Source of the DNA: an uncultured Brachyspira sp.
Lineage (GTDB): Bacteria > Spirochaetota > Brachyspiria > Brachyspirales > Brachyspiraceae
Direction: 5' to 3'
Assembly (NCBI GenBank): GCA_934725655.1
Contig: CAKVCJ010000027.1
Span: 1-12,319, forward strand
Length of the DNA: 12,319 nt
This document shows positions 1-6,809 of the stretch, in pieces; the stretch's first letter is position 1; the number at the start of each line of letters is the position of its first letter. Position numbers and translations under genes: made by a program. Under the pieces are notes generated by a model. That model was not told where the DNA came from. It saw only the letters and a list, made by a program, of their open reading frames with translations, and did not search any database.

Positions 1-50
1 TACACCAGTTGTGTTTTGTTTTATTAAACTTAGCTTCTGCTATCCATATT

Positions 51-59
51 TCAAAGAAC
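51..59 (-). promoter_or_regulatory. boxA-like antitermination sequence
   Basis: The minus strand reads GTTCTTTGAAAT from here leftward. This closely resembles the boxA of Bacillus-type rRNA leaders (TGTTCTTTGAAAA), which recruits Nus factors to stable-RNA transcripts. It lies about 50 nt downstream of the strong leftward promoter and after a short hairpin. The match is by eye only, and short A/T-rich motifs arise by chance. The promoter context is what raises it above noise. Confidence 0.4.
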
Positions 60-69
60 TTTTTGTTTC

Positions 70-98
70 AAGCGATGTTTTTTTATTTCTCATCGTTT
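70..98 (-). other. Hairpin in the leader of the leftward transcript
   Basis: Arms AAGCGATG (70-77) and CATCGTTT (91-98) pair over 8 positions including one G-U, around a T-rich 13-nt loop. It lies between the leftward promoter and the boxA-like motif, as leader stems often do in rRNA transcripts. It could instead be a weak terminator, but neither side carries a clean T run. Confidence 0.35.
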
Positions 99-106
99 GT
101 TTTATT

Positions 107-134
107 ATTATAGCATGAGTCTGATAAATAGCAA
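107..134 (-). promoter_or_regulatory. Strong leftward promoter of an off-window gene, probably a stable RNA
   Basis: On the minus strand a -35 TTGCTA (129-134) and an extended -10 TGCTATAAT (107-115) are separated by 16 bp. The transcript would run off the left edge. Just downstream come a hairpin (arms 70-77 and 91-98) and a boxA-like GTTCTTTGA (51-59). No ORF starts between the promoter and the edge. The combination resembles an rRNA leader, but the target gene is not in the window. Confidence 0.6.
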
Positions 135-140
135 TACTCT

Positions 141-500
141 TAAAACCATTTTTTTTAAATTTTTTCTAAATTTGCCTTAAATATCTATATATATACTACA
201 TATTATACATATTTTGCCGCCCAAATTCTAAACATTAAAAATTTACAGCAAAATCATAATCATTTTTTTGGATTTTTTTTATTTTTTAATGCAAAAAAAC
301 AAAATATAATGAAATTTTACCCTATTTTAAGAACTTTTTTAATAATTTAATCATCATAAAAGAAAATTTGAGAAAATATTTTTTTTGTATTCAAAAACTC
401 TTTTTCAAACTAAAACAATTTATAAAAATACAAATATCATTAAAATAAATTTCATGAAATATACAATAAAATTTAATAATTATAAAATTCTTTGTTAATC
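141..500. other. AT-rich spacer with no recognisable gene
   Basis: This long stretch is dominated by A and T homopolymer runs. I found no ORF of credible length, no tRNA-like cloverleaf and no strong inverted repeat. It separates the leftward promoter at 107-134 from the rightward operon beginning at 558, so it probably serves only as a divergent intergenic region. Confidence 0.6.
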
Positions 501-535
501 TTGATTTTATCTTAATTCTAATGTATCATTATAAT
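501..535 (+). promoter_or_regulatory. Putative promoter of the winged-helix/LysM operon
   Basis: Two readings are possible. TTGATT (501-506) lies 17 bp before TATCAT (524-529). A perfect TATAAT (530-535) has only a weak TTTATC -35 at 506-511, 18 bp upstream. Either would start transcription a few nucleotides before the GGAG ribosome site at 547-550. In sequence this AT-rich, -10-like hexamers are common. Confidence 0.35.
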
Positions 536-557
536 CTATAATAATCGGAGAAATATT

Positions 558-1310
558 TTGGAAACTATGTTAGATATCATAAATAAGGTACAATTAGAGA
601 GTATCAAAAATCTTGATAAGGATACCTTTATATCAATAGCTGCTCTATGCTCTTTCATTCCAAAATCTATAACAGAAAATAACAAATGGAAAAAATTACC
701 CCTTTCTGCTAAAGAAGTATATAGAGTTTTAGTATCCAATTACGATTATGAAAATGGAATAGCAAAAACCACACATTCTCAAATGCTAAATGAGGCTGGT
801 ATTGGAGGAAATGCTACTATAGTTAAATCATTAGATACTTTGGAAGAAAATAATTTTATTACAAGAGTTGAATCTAAAGTTAAAAGTCACTATTATCTAA
901 TGCCTTATCAAGAAAAGTTTTTTGCTGATATGTGCCATTTTAATCCGAGAGATTTTTCTGTATTATATACAATAAACAAAAAAAATAAAAAAGAACAGCA
1001 AGTAAAACAAGCTATAGATAAATTGTTCTTCAAAGTTTGTTATAGTTTAAGCTGTCTTGGTATAGATAATCCTCAAAAGATAATAGAAAAATATTCTTCT
1101 GATGGAAATAAATTAAGAATAATACTTTTTATGGCTAATTCGGTTTTTATAGCTAAAAAATATAACTTAAATGATGATAATATAGATTTAAATAAATATC
1201 TTATAGATTTATTAAAAAAGGGAAACATTAAAGAAAATATATTTGATAATGAAAAAATGAATACTATAAGAAATATAATCATAAAAATTAAACAAAATAT
1301 TACAGAGTAA
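558..1310 (+). CDS. Winged-helix DNA-binding-like protein, first gene of operon
   Basis: A 250-residue protein of unknown specific function. Residues about 47-115 read as a winged helix-turn-helix. A helix after LPLSAKEVYRVLV is followed by a turn at GIGGNATIVK (81-90) that looks like a recognition helix, then by LEENNFITRV and a beta hairpin ending HYYLM, the usual wing pattern of HTH_36/DnaD-like folds. The C-terminal half (130-250) is Lys/Asn/Ile-rich and helical. The TTG start is preferred because GGAG (547-550) sits 7 nt upstream; the in-frame ATG at 567 is 16 nt away from it. No signal peptide or membrane segment is visible. The next gene begins 4 nt after the stop, so the two are almost certainly cotranscribed. 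I infer DNA binding, either as a regulator or as a partner of the Lys-rich membrane protein downstream. Confidence 0.75.
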   Translation: METMLDIINKVQLESIKNLDKDTFISIAALCSFIPKSITENNKWKKLPLSAKEVYRVLVSNYDYENGIAKTTHSQMLNEAGIGGNATIVKSLDTLEENNFITRVESKVKSHYYLMPYQEKFFADMCHFNPRDFSVLYTINKKNKKEQQVKQAIDKLFFKVCYSLSCLGIDNPQKIIEKYSSDGNKLRIILFMANSVFIAKKYNLNDDNIDLNKYLIDLLKKGNIKENIFDNEKMNTIRNIIIKIKQNITE

Positions 1311-1314
1311 GAAT

Positions 1315-3498
1315 ATGGCAACAAAAAAAACAACAAATAAAGAAGAAGCAAAAAAAAATACTGTAGCTAAGAAAACTACAACAGCTAAAAAAACTGCTGC
1401 TAAAGACAACAGTAAAGAAACTACAGTAAAAAAAACACCTGCTGCTTCAGTAAAAAAAACTGATGCTGCTAAAAAAGAAACAGTTAAAAAAACTGAAGTA
1501 TCGGCAGAAAAGAAGACAGCGGTTGCTAAAAAAACTGCTGCTAAAGATAACAATAAAGAAACTACAGTAAAAAAAACACCTGCTGCTTCGGTTAAAAAAA
1601 CTGATGCTGCTAAAAAAGAAACAGCTAAAAAAACTGATTTGGAAGTAAAAAAAACCGTATCCCCTCTAACTTCTTTAAAAAAAGATGATGCTCAAAAAAC
1701 AATAGATAATATATTCAAAAAGATAGCTGCTAAAGATAATATCGATGAAGCTAATAAACAAACAAAAGAAACATCTTTTACCCCATTAAAAACATCATCT
1801 GCTATAAGAAAAATAGAACCTATTAAAACAACAGAAAAAACTTCAGAAAGAGAATCTATTACTTTATTGAAAGAAGCTATAAGAGCTAAATCTAAAAATG
1901 TTTCAAGACCTATAGTAGCAAAAAAACATTTAGTAGTAGCTGATGATAAAATAGAAGAAGAAAAAACAAATGAAATTGCAAATGAGGCTAAAGAAGAAAA
2001 AACAAATAATGAAATTAAAAGCGAAAATATTTTCAATAAAACAAGTACTATAGTAAATGAAGTATTAAATAAAAAAGAAAATGAAATAATTAAAGATGAT
2101 TATGATAAGCCTCAAACTTTGGAAGAAGTTGTTAAAAAATATAATTTTGATTCGTTTGATAAATACAAAGAAGAAGAGATTTCTAAAGATAAAGAAACTC
2201 AAACTATAAAAGAAGAATTAGAAAAAATAAAAAATGATATAGAAGATATTGAAGAAATAAATAAAGAAACAGAAAATATTGAAAGTCAAGAAACTTCAAA
2301 AGAAAAAACAGAAGAAATTAAAGAAAAAGTAACATACACTAAAGGTGATATATTCAAAAACAGAAAAACTGTTCTTCCTACTATACTTCAGCAAAGCACT
2401 TCAACTGAAGAATCCAAGTTTAATCAAGAAGAAATTGATAAAGCAATAGAAAATGCAGCAGAAATAGATGAAAATACTCCAGTGGATGATTATCCAAATT
2501 ATTCTAATAAAAAATTAAAAGAATTAGAAGAGAAAGACATAAAAATCATAGAAACTGAAGAAGAATTAAAAGCCTCTACAGCTATTCCAGAAATAGAGAA
2601 AAAGCCTGTAGAACCATATAAAGTTCCAGACCATTCTATTGATTCTAAAGATGAAAATAAATCTAATAAATTAATACCAATCATCGGTATTATAATCATA
2701 ATATTAGGCTTATCGTTCTTAGGCTTCCAATTCTTAACTTCTAAAAACGATAATAATGATGACGGCTTTTACAATATAGTTACAAATGAAAATGTATTGA
2801 GTAATGAAAATCTTAATGAAATGACAAATGATTATGATAATTTATCTGACATGTCAAATATTAATGCCATCAGCAGCAATAAAAACAATATTATAACTAA
2901 TCAGCAAAATGATATAAAAAATGTTAATACTAATAAACTTATAACTAATAATATTACAACTAATAATATTGTTTCTAATAATCAAGTAAATAAAATAACA
3001 AATAATACTCAATTAAAAACTAATAACACTCAAACAAATACATCAGCAGCAGTAAAAACAAACACAGCTGTTAATACAAATGTTAATCCACCAAAAGAAC
3101 CTGAATTGCCTAACCCGCCTGTAATACCTGACCCTCCTACTCCGCCAGCAGCACAAAATAATGCTCAAAACAATGCTGTTTCATATATAGATGGTAATTT
3201 GTATAAAACTAAGTGGACAGATACTTTAACTTCTATTGCTGTAAAAGAGCTTGGAGATGCGAGAAAATGGCCTATGATATTTGCTGCTAATGATAATATA
3301 TTTACAGATCCTGATAAAATAGTATTTAATGTAAATATAAAGCTTCCTGATGACGGTAAAAAAAAAATTGAAGATATGAATGATAGAGAAAAAAAAAGTT
3401 TATATGATGCTTACATAAAGGTTGCTGACAGATATATTGAACTTGGTAAAACTAATATGGCTAATATAGTAAGAAATGCTGCTAATAATATAAAATAA
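1315..3498 (+). CDS. Single-pass membrane protein: histone-like Lys-rich N-terminus, C-terminal LysM-like domain
   Basis: A 727-residue protein. Residues 1 to about 120 are an Ala/Lys/Thr-rich, strongly basic segment with recurring AKKTAAKD and VKKTPAASVKKTD motifs, like bacterial histone-H1-like proteins. A 113-bp stretch is duplicated there at a 141-bp (47-residue) period. Residues 120-450 are Glu/Lys-rich, disordered or coiled coil. Residues 453-474 form one hydrophobic transmembrane helix. An Asn/Thr-rich linker and a Pro-rich hinge (592-611) follow. Residues 629-678 match a LysM-like module (DTLTSIAVKELGDARKWP, then FAANDNIFTDPDKI and KLP), which in known families binds peptidoglycan. 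There is no N-terminal signal peptide, so the topology is probably N-terminus in the cytoplasm and LysM in the periplasm. It lies 4 nt after the winged-helix gene and its stop overlaps the next start. A nucleoid-to-wall link is inference; a structural envelope protein or FtsN-like role is also possible. Confidence 0.85.
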   Translation: MATKKTTNKEEAKKNTVAKKTTTAKKTAAKDNSKETTVKKTPAASVKKTDAAKKETVKKTEVSAEKKTAVAKKTAAKDNNKETTVKKTPAASVKKTDAAKKETAKKTDLEVKKTVSPLTSLKKDDAQKTIDNIFKKIAAKDNIDEANKQTKETSFTPLKTSSAIRKIEPIKTTEKTSERESITLLKEAIRAKSKNVSRPIVAKKHLVVADDKIEEEKTNEIANEAKEEKTNNEIKSENIFNKTSTIVNEVLNKKENEIIKDDYDKPQTLEEVVKKYNFDSFDKYKEEEISKDKETQTIKEELEKIKNDIEDIEEINKETENIESQETSKEKTEEIKEKVTYTKGDIFKNRKTVLPTILQQSTSTEESKFNQEEIDKAIENAAEIDENTPVDDYPNYSNKKLKELEEKDIKIIETEEELKASTAIPEIEKKPVEPYKVPDHSIDSKDENKSNKLIPIIGIIIIILGLSFLGFQFLTSKNDNNDDGFYNIVTNENVLSNENLNEMTNDYDNLSDMSNINAISSNKNNIITNQQNDIKNVNTNKLITNNITTNNIVSNNQVNKITNNTQLKTNNTQTNTSAAVKTNTAVNTNVNPPKEPELPNPPVIPDPPTPPAAQNNAQNNAVSYIDGNLYKTKWTDTLTSIAVKELGDARKWPMIFAANDNIFTDPDKIVFNVNIKLPDDGKKKIEDMNDREKKSLYDAYIKVADRYIELGKTNMANIVRNAANNIK
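1384..1637 (+). repeat. In-frame tandem duplication in the Lys-rich segment
   Basis: Copy 1 (1384-1496) and copy 2 (1525-1637) are 113-bp near-identical segments at a 141-bp period, i.e. exactly 47 codons. The encoded repeats differ at only a few residues (for example DNSKE versus DNNKE, and VKKTE versus AKKTD). Silent differences are few, which suggests a fairly recent duplication or ongoing gene conversion. Because the period is a multiple of three, gain or loss of a copy changes the length of the basic domain without breaking the frame. Confidence 0.9.
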
Positions 3499-3881
3499 TG
3501 AAAAAAATCAAAAAGAAAAATGATATATTAGAATTTTCTTGTATAGGCTGCGGATTATGCTGTAAAGAAAAAGGATATGTTTATTTTTCTTTAGAAGATA
3601 TTAAAGAAGCCTCAGAATATTTAAATATTAATCCTCTTATATTCATTAGCAAATACCTTAAACACAGCTACTCGCTTGAATATCATATTAAAGTAGATGA
3701 AGAAAACAGATGCCCTTTCTTAGACGAAAATGATAAATGTATTATACATAATGCCAAACCAAAACAATGCCGTACTTATCCTTATTGGAATGAATATACT
3801 GACAAAAATGGAAATTTAATATCTGGTAAATTTAACAGACCTTGTCCTGGGGTTAAAGTAAAAAGAAAAAATAAAAAATAA
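3498..3881 (+). CDS. YkgJ/UPF0153-type cysteine-cluster protein
   Basis: A 127-residue protein with the CxxCxxCC signature of the YkgJ family at Cys15, Cys18, Cys21 and Cys22. More cysteines follow at 72 (RCPFL), 81 (KCIIH), 91 (KQCRTYP) and 116 (RPCPG). Members are annotated as putative zinc or iron chelators, and the biochemical role of most is unknown. Eight cysteines at family-typical spacing suggest an intact metal centre. The N- and C-termini are Lys-rich. The start codon overlaps the stop of the LysM-protein gene (TAATG), so translation is probably coupled. Coupling to an envelope-protein gene suggests the same transcript rather than a proven shared function. It is a cytoplasmic protein with no signal peptide or membrane segment. 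Confidence 0.85.
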   Translation: MKKIKKKNDILEFSCIGCGLCCKEKGYVYFSLEDIKEASEYLNINPLIFISKYLKHSYSLEYHIKVDEENRCPFLDENDKCIIHNAKPKQCRTYPYWNEYTDKNGNLISGKFNRPCPGVKVKRKNKK

Positions 3882-3890
3882 TATGAAAAT

Positions 3891-3921
3891 TATAAAAAAA
3901 TAATACTTTTACTTTTTTATA
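3891..3921 (+). terminator. Weak AT-only hairpin after the YkgJ gene
   Basis: TATAAAAAA (3891-3899) and TTTTTTATA (3913-3921) can pair over 9 A-U pairs, starting 9 nt after the stop codon. The stem contains no G-C pair, and the right arm carries the T run. It may end the three-gene operon, but stability is low and a chance palindrome is plausible here. Confidence 0.25.
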
Positions 3922-3935
3922 AAATATTATATACT
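3907..3935 (+). promoter_or_regulatory. Possible promoter of the HD-GYP gene
   Basis: TTTTAC (3907-3912) is followed after 17 bp by TATACT (3930-3935), about 40 nt before the ATG at 3977. The -10 is good and the -35 poor. Its -35 overlaps the weak hairpin at 3891-3921. The 95-bp gap after the upstream stop makes an independent promoter reasonable. Confidence 0.3.
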
Positions 3936-3976
3936 AAATATGTTTAATATAAAATTTTTAAGGAAAATTAATAAGT

Positions 3977-5428
3977 ATGCCAGATGAATTAAATATTGAT
4001 AAATACATCATTCTTACTTTAGATGAAATAAAAGATATAAAAGATAATTTAATAGCACACAGTATTCCATTATTTAGAATGGATAAAGAAAATAATATAA
4101 TAGCTTTTCCTACAGAGCAGTTAAGTCTTATTGTAGATAATCCAAAATACTCTAATGTAAAATTATATGTTCCTAAAAGTTTTTCTCATTTTATAAATGA
4201 GTTTAAATTATTAAATACAAACACTGCTGCAACATATATAGAAACAAACAAATATGTATTTCAAACTCCAAAAGAAGCTGCAGAAGAAATGAGCAGAAAA
4301 ATATCTGAAATATCTAAAATGAGTTATTATGAAAAAGTAAACATAATTGAAACTTACAATAAAGAACTCAAAGAAATTAAAGTTGATGAGAAACATGCAA
4401 TTAATAGAAACACAGCCCAGCAGATAGTAGATGCTGGCAACGATGTTGGACTTATTGCTAAAGTGACTATGTTTGAAAGCATAAAAAAAATTAAAGGAAA
4501 TGAGATTACACAGGATCAGGCTAAATTAGAGAATCAGGAAATTAATGATACTACTACTTCTTTAGTAAATACTATAGTTAATATGCTTTCAAAAAATTTA
4601 GAAACGCAGAAAGTTTTTACAGAATTAAAAAATTATTCTGATGGAGGCGTGATGGCGCATTCAAATAGGGTATTTGTTTCTTATGTAAATTTTCTTGCTT
4701 TCTATAATAATCTCATAAAAAGAAGAAATTTAATACATAGCATAAGAACAGCTTTCCCTAATGTATATAAAAAATATTATGAGAATATGACTACCTCTTC
4801 AGAAAAATATAGAATATACGAAGACTTTAGAACACTTGAAGATTGTATAGATAATGGAATGCGTTTTGTAGAAGAGAAGGAAATGAACTTGTATTCTATT
4901 GGAGCTTTGCTTCATGATATAGGAAAAGTAAAAGATTTGGATTATTTTGAGGGTGAATCTGGAAGAGATTATGAAAGAATAAAAAAGCATTTATTTAACA
5001 GCTACACTTTAGTAAGTCAAACTTCTGAATATTCGCTCGAGGTTATTTTAACAGTTGCTTTGCATCATGAATATTATGGTCTTGGTTATGGGCCTTATGA
5101 GCGTTTATACAAATTAAAATTAGAAAAAGTACCTAGTTTTCAAATACCGAGAATTATGTCTTATGAGGCTAAGGTAATAGATGATTGTGATGCTTTTGCT
5201 TATTTCCCTGCTAAGATGCTTGAGATAATAGATGTTTATGATGCTTTAATCGACCCTGCAAGAAAATATAGAGGAGGAAAAACTTTTACTCCTGAAGAAG
5301 CATTAAACATTATGAAAGAAGATTTTATAGAAAAGCATGTAAAATTAGACCCTATACTTTATGATGTATTTGTTGAGTTTTTAAGCAACTCTATAGAAAA
5401 AGATTTACTTTCTTCTAAGTTGGAATAG
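3977..5428 (+). CDS. HD-GYP-related metal-dependent phosphohydrolase with divergent GYP motif
   Basis: A 483-residue protein. Residues 1-220 have no domain I recognise. Residues 228-440 show the HD-GYP layout: MAHSNRV (His228), LLHDIGK (His313-Asp314), LHHEYYGLGYGP (His363-His364) and DVYDALIDPARKYR (419-432). HD-GYP enzymes hydrolyse cyclic di-GMP in the cytoplasm. The canonical HHExxDGxGYP is altered here: the Asp is missing and an extra Gly precedes Pro. Metal ligands appear kept, so a hydrolase is likely, but c-di-GMP as substrate is uncertain. No receiver, PAS or transmembrane segment is evident, so the N-terminal half may be an unrecognised sensor or partner domain. AAGGA (3960-3964) lies 12 nt before the ATG, a slightly long spacing. 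The gene stands alone, converging on the CheX pair. Confidence 0.8.
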   Translation: MPDELNIDKYIILTLDEIKDIKDNLIAHSIPLFRMDKENNIIAFPTEQLSLIVDNPKYSNVKLYVPKSFSHFINEFKLLNTNTAATYIETNKYVFQTPKEAAEEMSRKISEISKMSYYEKVNIIETYNKELKEIKVDEKHAINRNTAQQIVDAGNDVGLIAKVTMFESIKKIKGNEITQDQAKLENQEINDTTTSLVNTIVNMLSKNLETQKVFTELKNYSDGGVMAHSNRVFVSYVNFLAFYNNLIKRRNLIHSIRTAFPNVYKKYYENMTTSSEKYRIYEDFRTLEDCIDNGMRFVEEKEMNLYSIGALLHDIGKVKDLDYFEGESGRDYERIKKHLFNSYTLVSQTSEYSLEVILTVALHHEYYGLGYGPYERLYKLKLEKVPSFQIPRIMSYEAKVIDDCDAFAYFPAKMLEIIDVYDALIDPARKYRGGKTFTPEEALNIMKEDFIEKHVKLDPILYDVFVEFLSNSIEKDLLSSKLE

Positions 5429-5784
5429 ATTTATTAGTTATAAGAACTAAATTTAAAATATTTATAGTGATTTAATTTTTGTTTATATAATTTTTTATTT
5501 TATTCAACTTTTTCCAGTAGCAAAAAGTGCAAGTACTTTAGCTTTATATGTTTGGAATATACAATAAGATAATACAAACATTTTAAGTTAAAAAAATGCA
5601 GTTCTTTTGCTTCTTTTATATCAATACCGAGTAGGTGCCTATCGGCAAAAGAAGTGGGGAGTGTACCCATAGGGCACGCTTCGCAGGGGGCAAAGCCACC
5701 ACAAATAATAAAAAATATGTATTAAATATATTGTATAACATAAAATTATATAAAAAAGTTTTAGTATATGACATAAACCAAAAA
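5429..5784. other. 356-bp convergent intergenic region carrying a structured repeat
   Basis: This gap separates the stops of the rightward HD-GYP gene and the leftward small membrane protein. It contains a weak hairpin right after the HD-GYP stop (TTAGTT 5434-5439, AACTAA 5445-5450). It also contains a CAAAAAGTGCAA motif near 5521 and the GC-rich repeat core at 5591-5709. No credible ORF, tRNA or T-tailed terminator is seen, so the repeat core may itself stop converging transcripts. Confidence 0.5.
5591..5709 (+). repeat. Intergenic structured repeat, copy 1
   Basis: It shares with 11740-11812 an opening of the type AAAATGCAGTTsTTTTGCTT, the arms CTTCTTTT and AAAAGAAG, and an end GGGGGCAAAGCCACCACAAA. 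Copy 1 carries extra sequence in two places: a 5627-5645 hairpin (CCGAGTAGG/CCTATCGG with a bulged G) inside the loop, and a 5661-5676 hairpin (GTGTACCC/GGGCAC) before the GC-rich end. It is much richer in G+C than its surroundings. The nested stems suggest an RNA- or DNA-structured element of the REP/BIME kind. Confidence 0.7.
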
Positions 5785-6108
5785 CTAAAATCTTAATTTC
5801 TTTTTCTTTATAAGAAGCTCTGCTAAATATTTAAGCTCATATCTTGAATAATAATCTTTTACCATAGTAACGCCTCTTTTATTAAAAAAACTAAAATACT
5901 TATGTGTTTCTAATATGCTTATAAGATATTTAAAATGTTCTTTATCCAATTTAAAACTATTTGAAACTTCTTCTATTGTGTATAATTTATTTTCATCTTG
6001 AAAATATTTATTTAAGAAAATATTAGCTTTCTTTGATATTATTATTTTAGAGACTATGTATTTTATAAGAAGAGTAAAAGCAAATAATATTAATAAATAA
6101 TTAATCAT
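5785..6108 (-). CDS. Small membrane-anchored protein coupled to CheX-like gene
   Basis: A 107-residue protein I cannot assign to a family. Residues 3-24 form a hydrophobic helix, probably an N-terminal membrane anchor. The rest is cytoplasmic or periplasmic, with LYTIEEVSNSFKLDKEHFKYLI (about 42-63) reading as two helices with a turn, somewhat like a winged-helix domain, and a very basic end (LLIKKKKLRF). Its ATG overlaps the stop of the CheX-like gene (ATGA), so the two are translationally coupled. That suggests it acts with the chemotaxis phosphatase or merely shares its transcript. Length and composition match its neighbours, and nothing indicates truncation. Confidence 0.7.
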   Translation of the reverse strand: MINYLLILFAFTLLIKYIVSKIIISKKANIFLNKYFQDENKLYTIEEVSNSFKLDKEHFKYLISILETHKYFSFFNKRGVTMVKDYYSRYELKYLAELLIKKKKLRF

Positions 6109-6581
6109 GATGGAGCTTGATTAAAGATTATTAAATTCATAAATATTTCGCCAAGCTCTGTTTTATAGCATATAGAGAGTATTTTATCATTTTCTTTCTC
6201 AAGCATAGATAATTGGTCGCTCATTAATATAGCAGGAGGCGTCATATCTAAATCTATATGCTTAGTAGAAAGTTCATTAATAGCAGAGCCAGCAACCATA
6301 TTAACAAATTCTTTTATAGTAGAAATAAATATATCATCTATAACAGTAATAGATTCCATATTAAGAGCCGAAGCCAATTTAAAAGCAGTAGCCTTACTCA
6401 TATTAAACATAAGTCTTCCGCTTAAATCTCCATTAATGCCTATAAAAACTATAACTCCGCCTACATGATTAGCATTTCTATGTATTTTTATGCTTCCCTT
6501 CCCAACATTAGAATTAAAATAACTCTTCAATATAACTACAGTACCCTTACTAAAAGCATTTACAACATCTAAATCAAACAT
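6105..6581 (-). CDS. cheX: CheX-like chemotaxis phosphatase
   Basis: A 158-residue protein with the CheC/CheX/FliY fold pattern. The signature helix IKEFVNMVAGSAINEL carries the ExxN catalytic pair, Glu91 and Asn94, followed by Gly98. The early segment GVIVFIGINGDLSGRLMFNMS (about 42-62) matches the conserved GxxxGxxxF/M strand region. CheX dephosphorylates CheY-P and is typical of spirochaete chemotaxis. A single ExxN motif fits CheX rather than the two-motif CheC. It is cytoplasmic. AGGTAG lies about 9 nt upstream of the ATG as a moderate ribosome site. The likely promoter is at 6665-6692. No other chemotaxis gene is adjacent, so this is an orphan locus. A CheX-domain protein acting on another response regulator cannot be excluded. 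Confidence 0.85.
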   Translation of the reverse strand: MFDLDVVNAFSKGTVVILKSYFNSNVGKGSIKIHRNANHVGGVIVFIGINGDLSGRLMFNMSKATAFKLASALNMESITVIDDIFISTIKEFVNMVAGSAINELSTKHIDLDMTPPAILMSDQLSMLEKENDKILSICYKTELGEIFMNLIIFNQAPS

Positions 6582-6636
6582 ATAAAAAACTACCTAAAAA
6601 ATAAGAATATTATATTATATATATCGGTAAATATTT

Positions 6637-6667
6637 ACTATAATATAAATTGTATTTAAATTATAGT
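6637..6667. promoter_or_regulatory. Inverted repeat, possible operator between cheX and threonine aldolase
   Basis: ACTATAATATAAAT (6637-6650) and ATTTAAATTATAGT (6654-6667) form a 14-bp imperfect palindrome with one mismatch around a 3-nt spacer. A perfect 12-bp palindrome GTAAATATTTAC abuts it at 6627-6638. Together they sit at the start site of the leftward promoter, where a dimeric repressor could bind. AT-only palindromes arise easily here, so the length of the arms is the main support. Confidence 0.4.
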
Positions 6668-6692
6668 ATATTAATAATATTTAATTTATCAA
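6665..6692 (-). promoter_or_regulatory. Promoter of the CheX operon
   Basis: On the minus strand TTGATA (6687-6692) and TATACT (6665-6670) are 16 bp apart, about 80 nt upstream of the CheX-like start. The downstream side of its -10 overlaps the large inverted repeat at 6637-6667, a position suited to an operator. Confidence 0.5.
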
Positions 6693-6714
6693 GTATTGCG
6701 ATATTTTTTCATAG

Positions 6715-6742
6715 TTGACATTTATAAAAATTGTAATATTAT
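6715..6742 (+). promoter_or_regulatory. Promoter of the threonine aldolase gene
   Basis: A consensus TTGACA (6715-6720) is followed after 16 bp by TATTAT (6737-6742). The expected start near 6749 gives a leader of about 60 nt, with no leader ORF or clear hairpin before the AGGAG ribosome site. Confidence 0.65.
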
Positions 6743-6809
6743 ATTTTTATACTAAAAAAGGAATATAAAATATAAATAACCAACCTTTATTATACACAGG
6801 AGCAACAAT

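Noticed and set aside
1..50. Start of an rRNA gene inside the window
   Set aside because: No conserved 16S or 23S 5' sequence is visible. Only leader-like sequence is present.
558..570. ATG at 567 as the start of the winged-helix gene
   Set aside because: The GGAG site is 16 nt from it but 7 nt from the TTG at 558, so TTG is favoured.
1212..2036. Minus-strand readings of 92-114 codons opposite the Lys-rich gene
   Set aside because: They are the mirror of AAA-rich codons (runs of Phe, Val, Leu), lack ribosome sites, and overlap a clearly coding frame.
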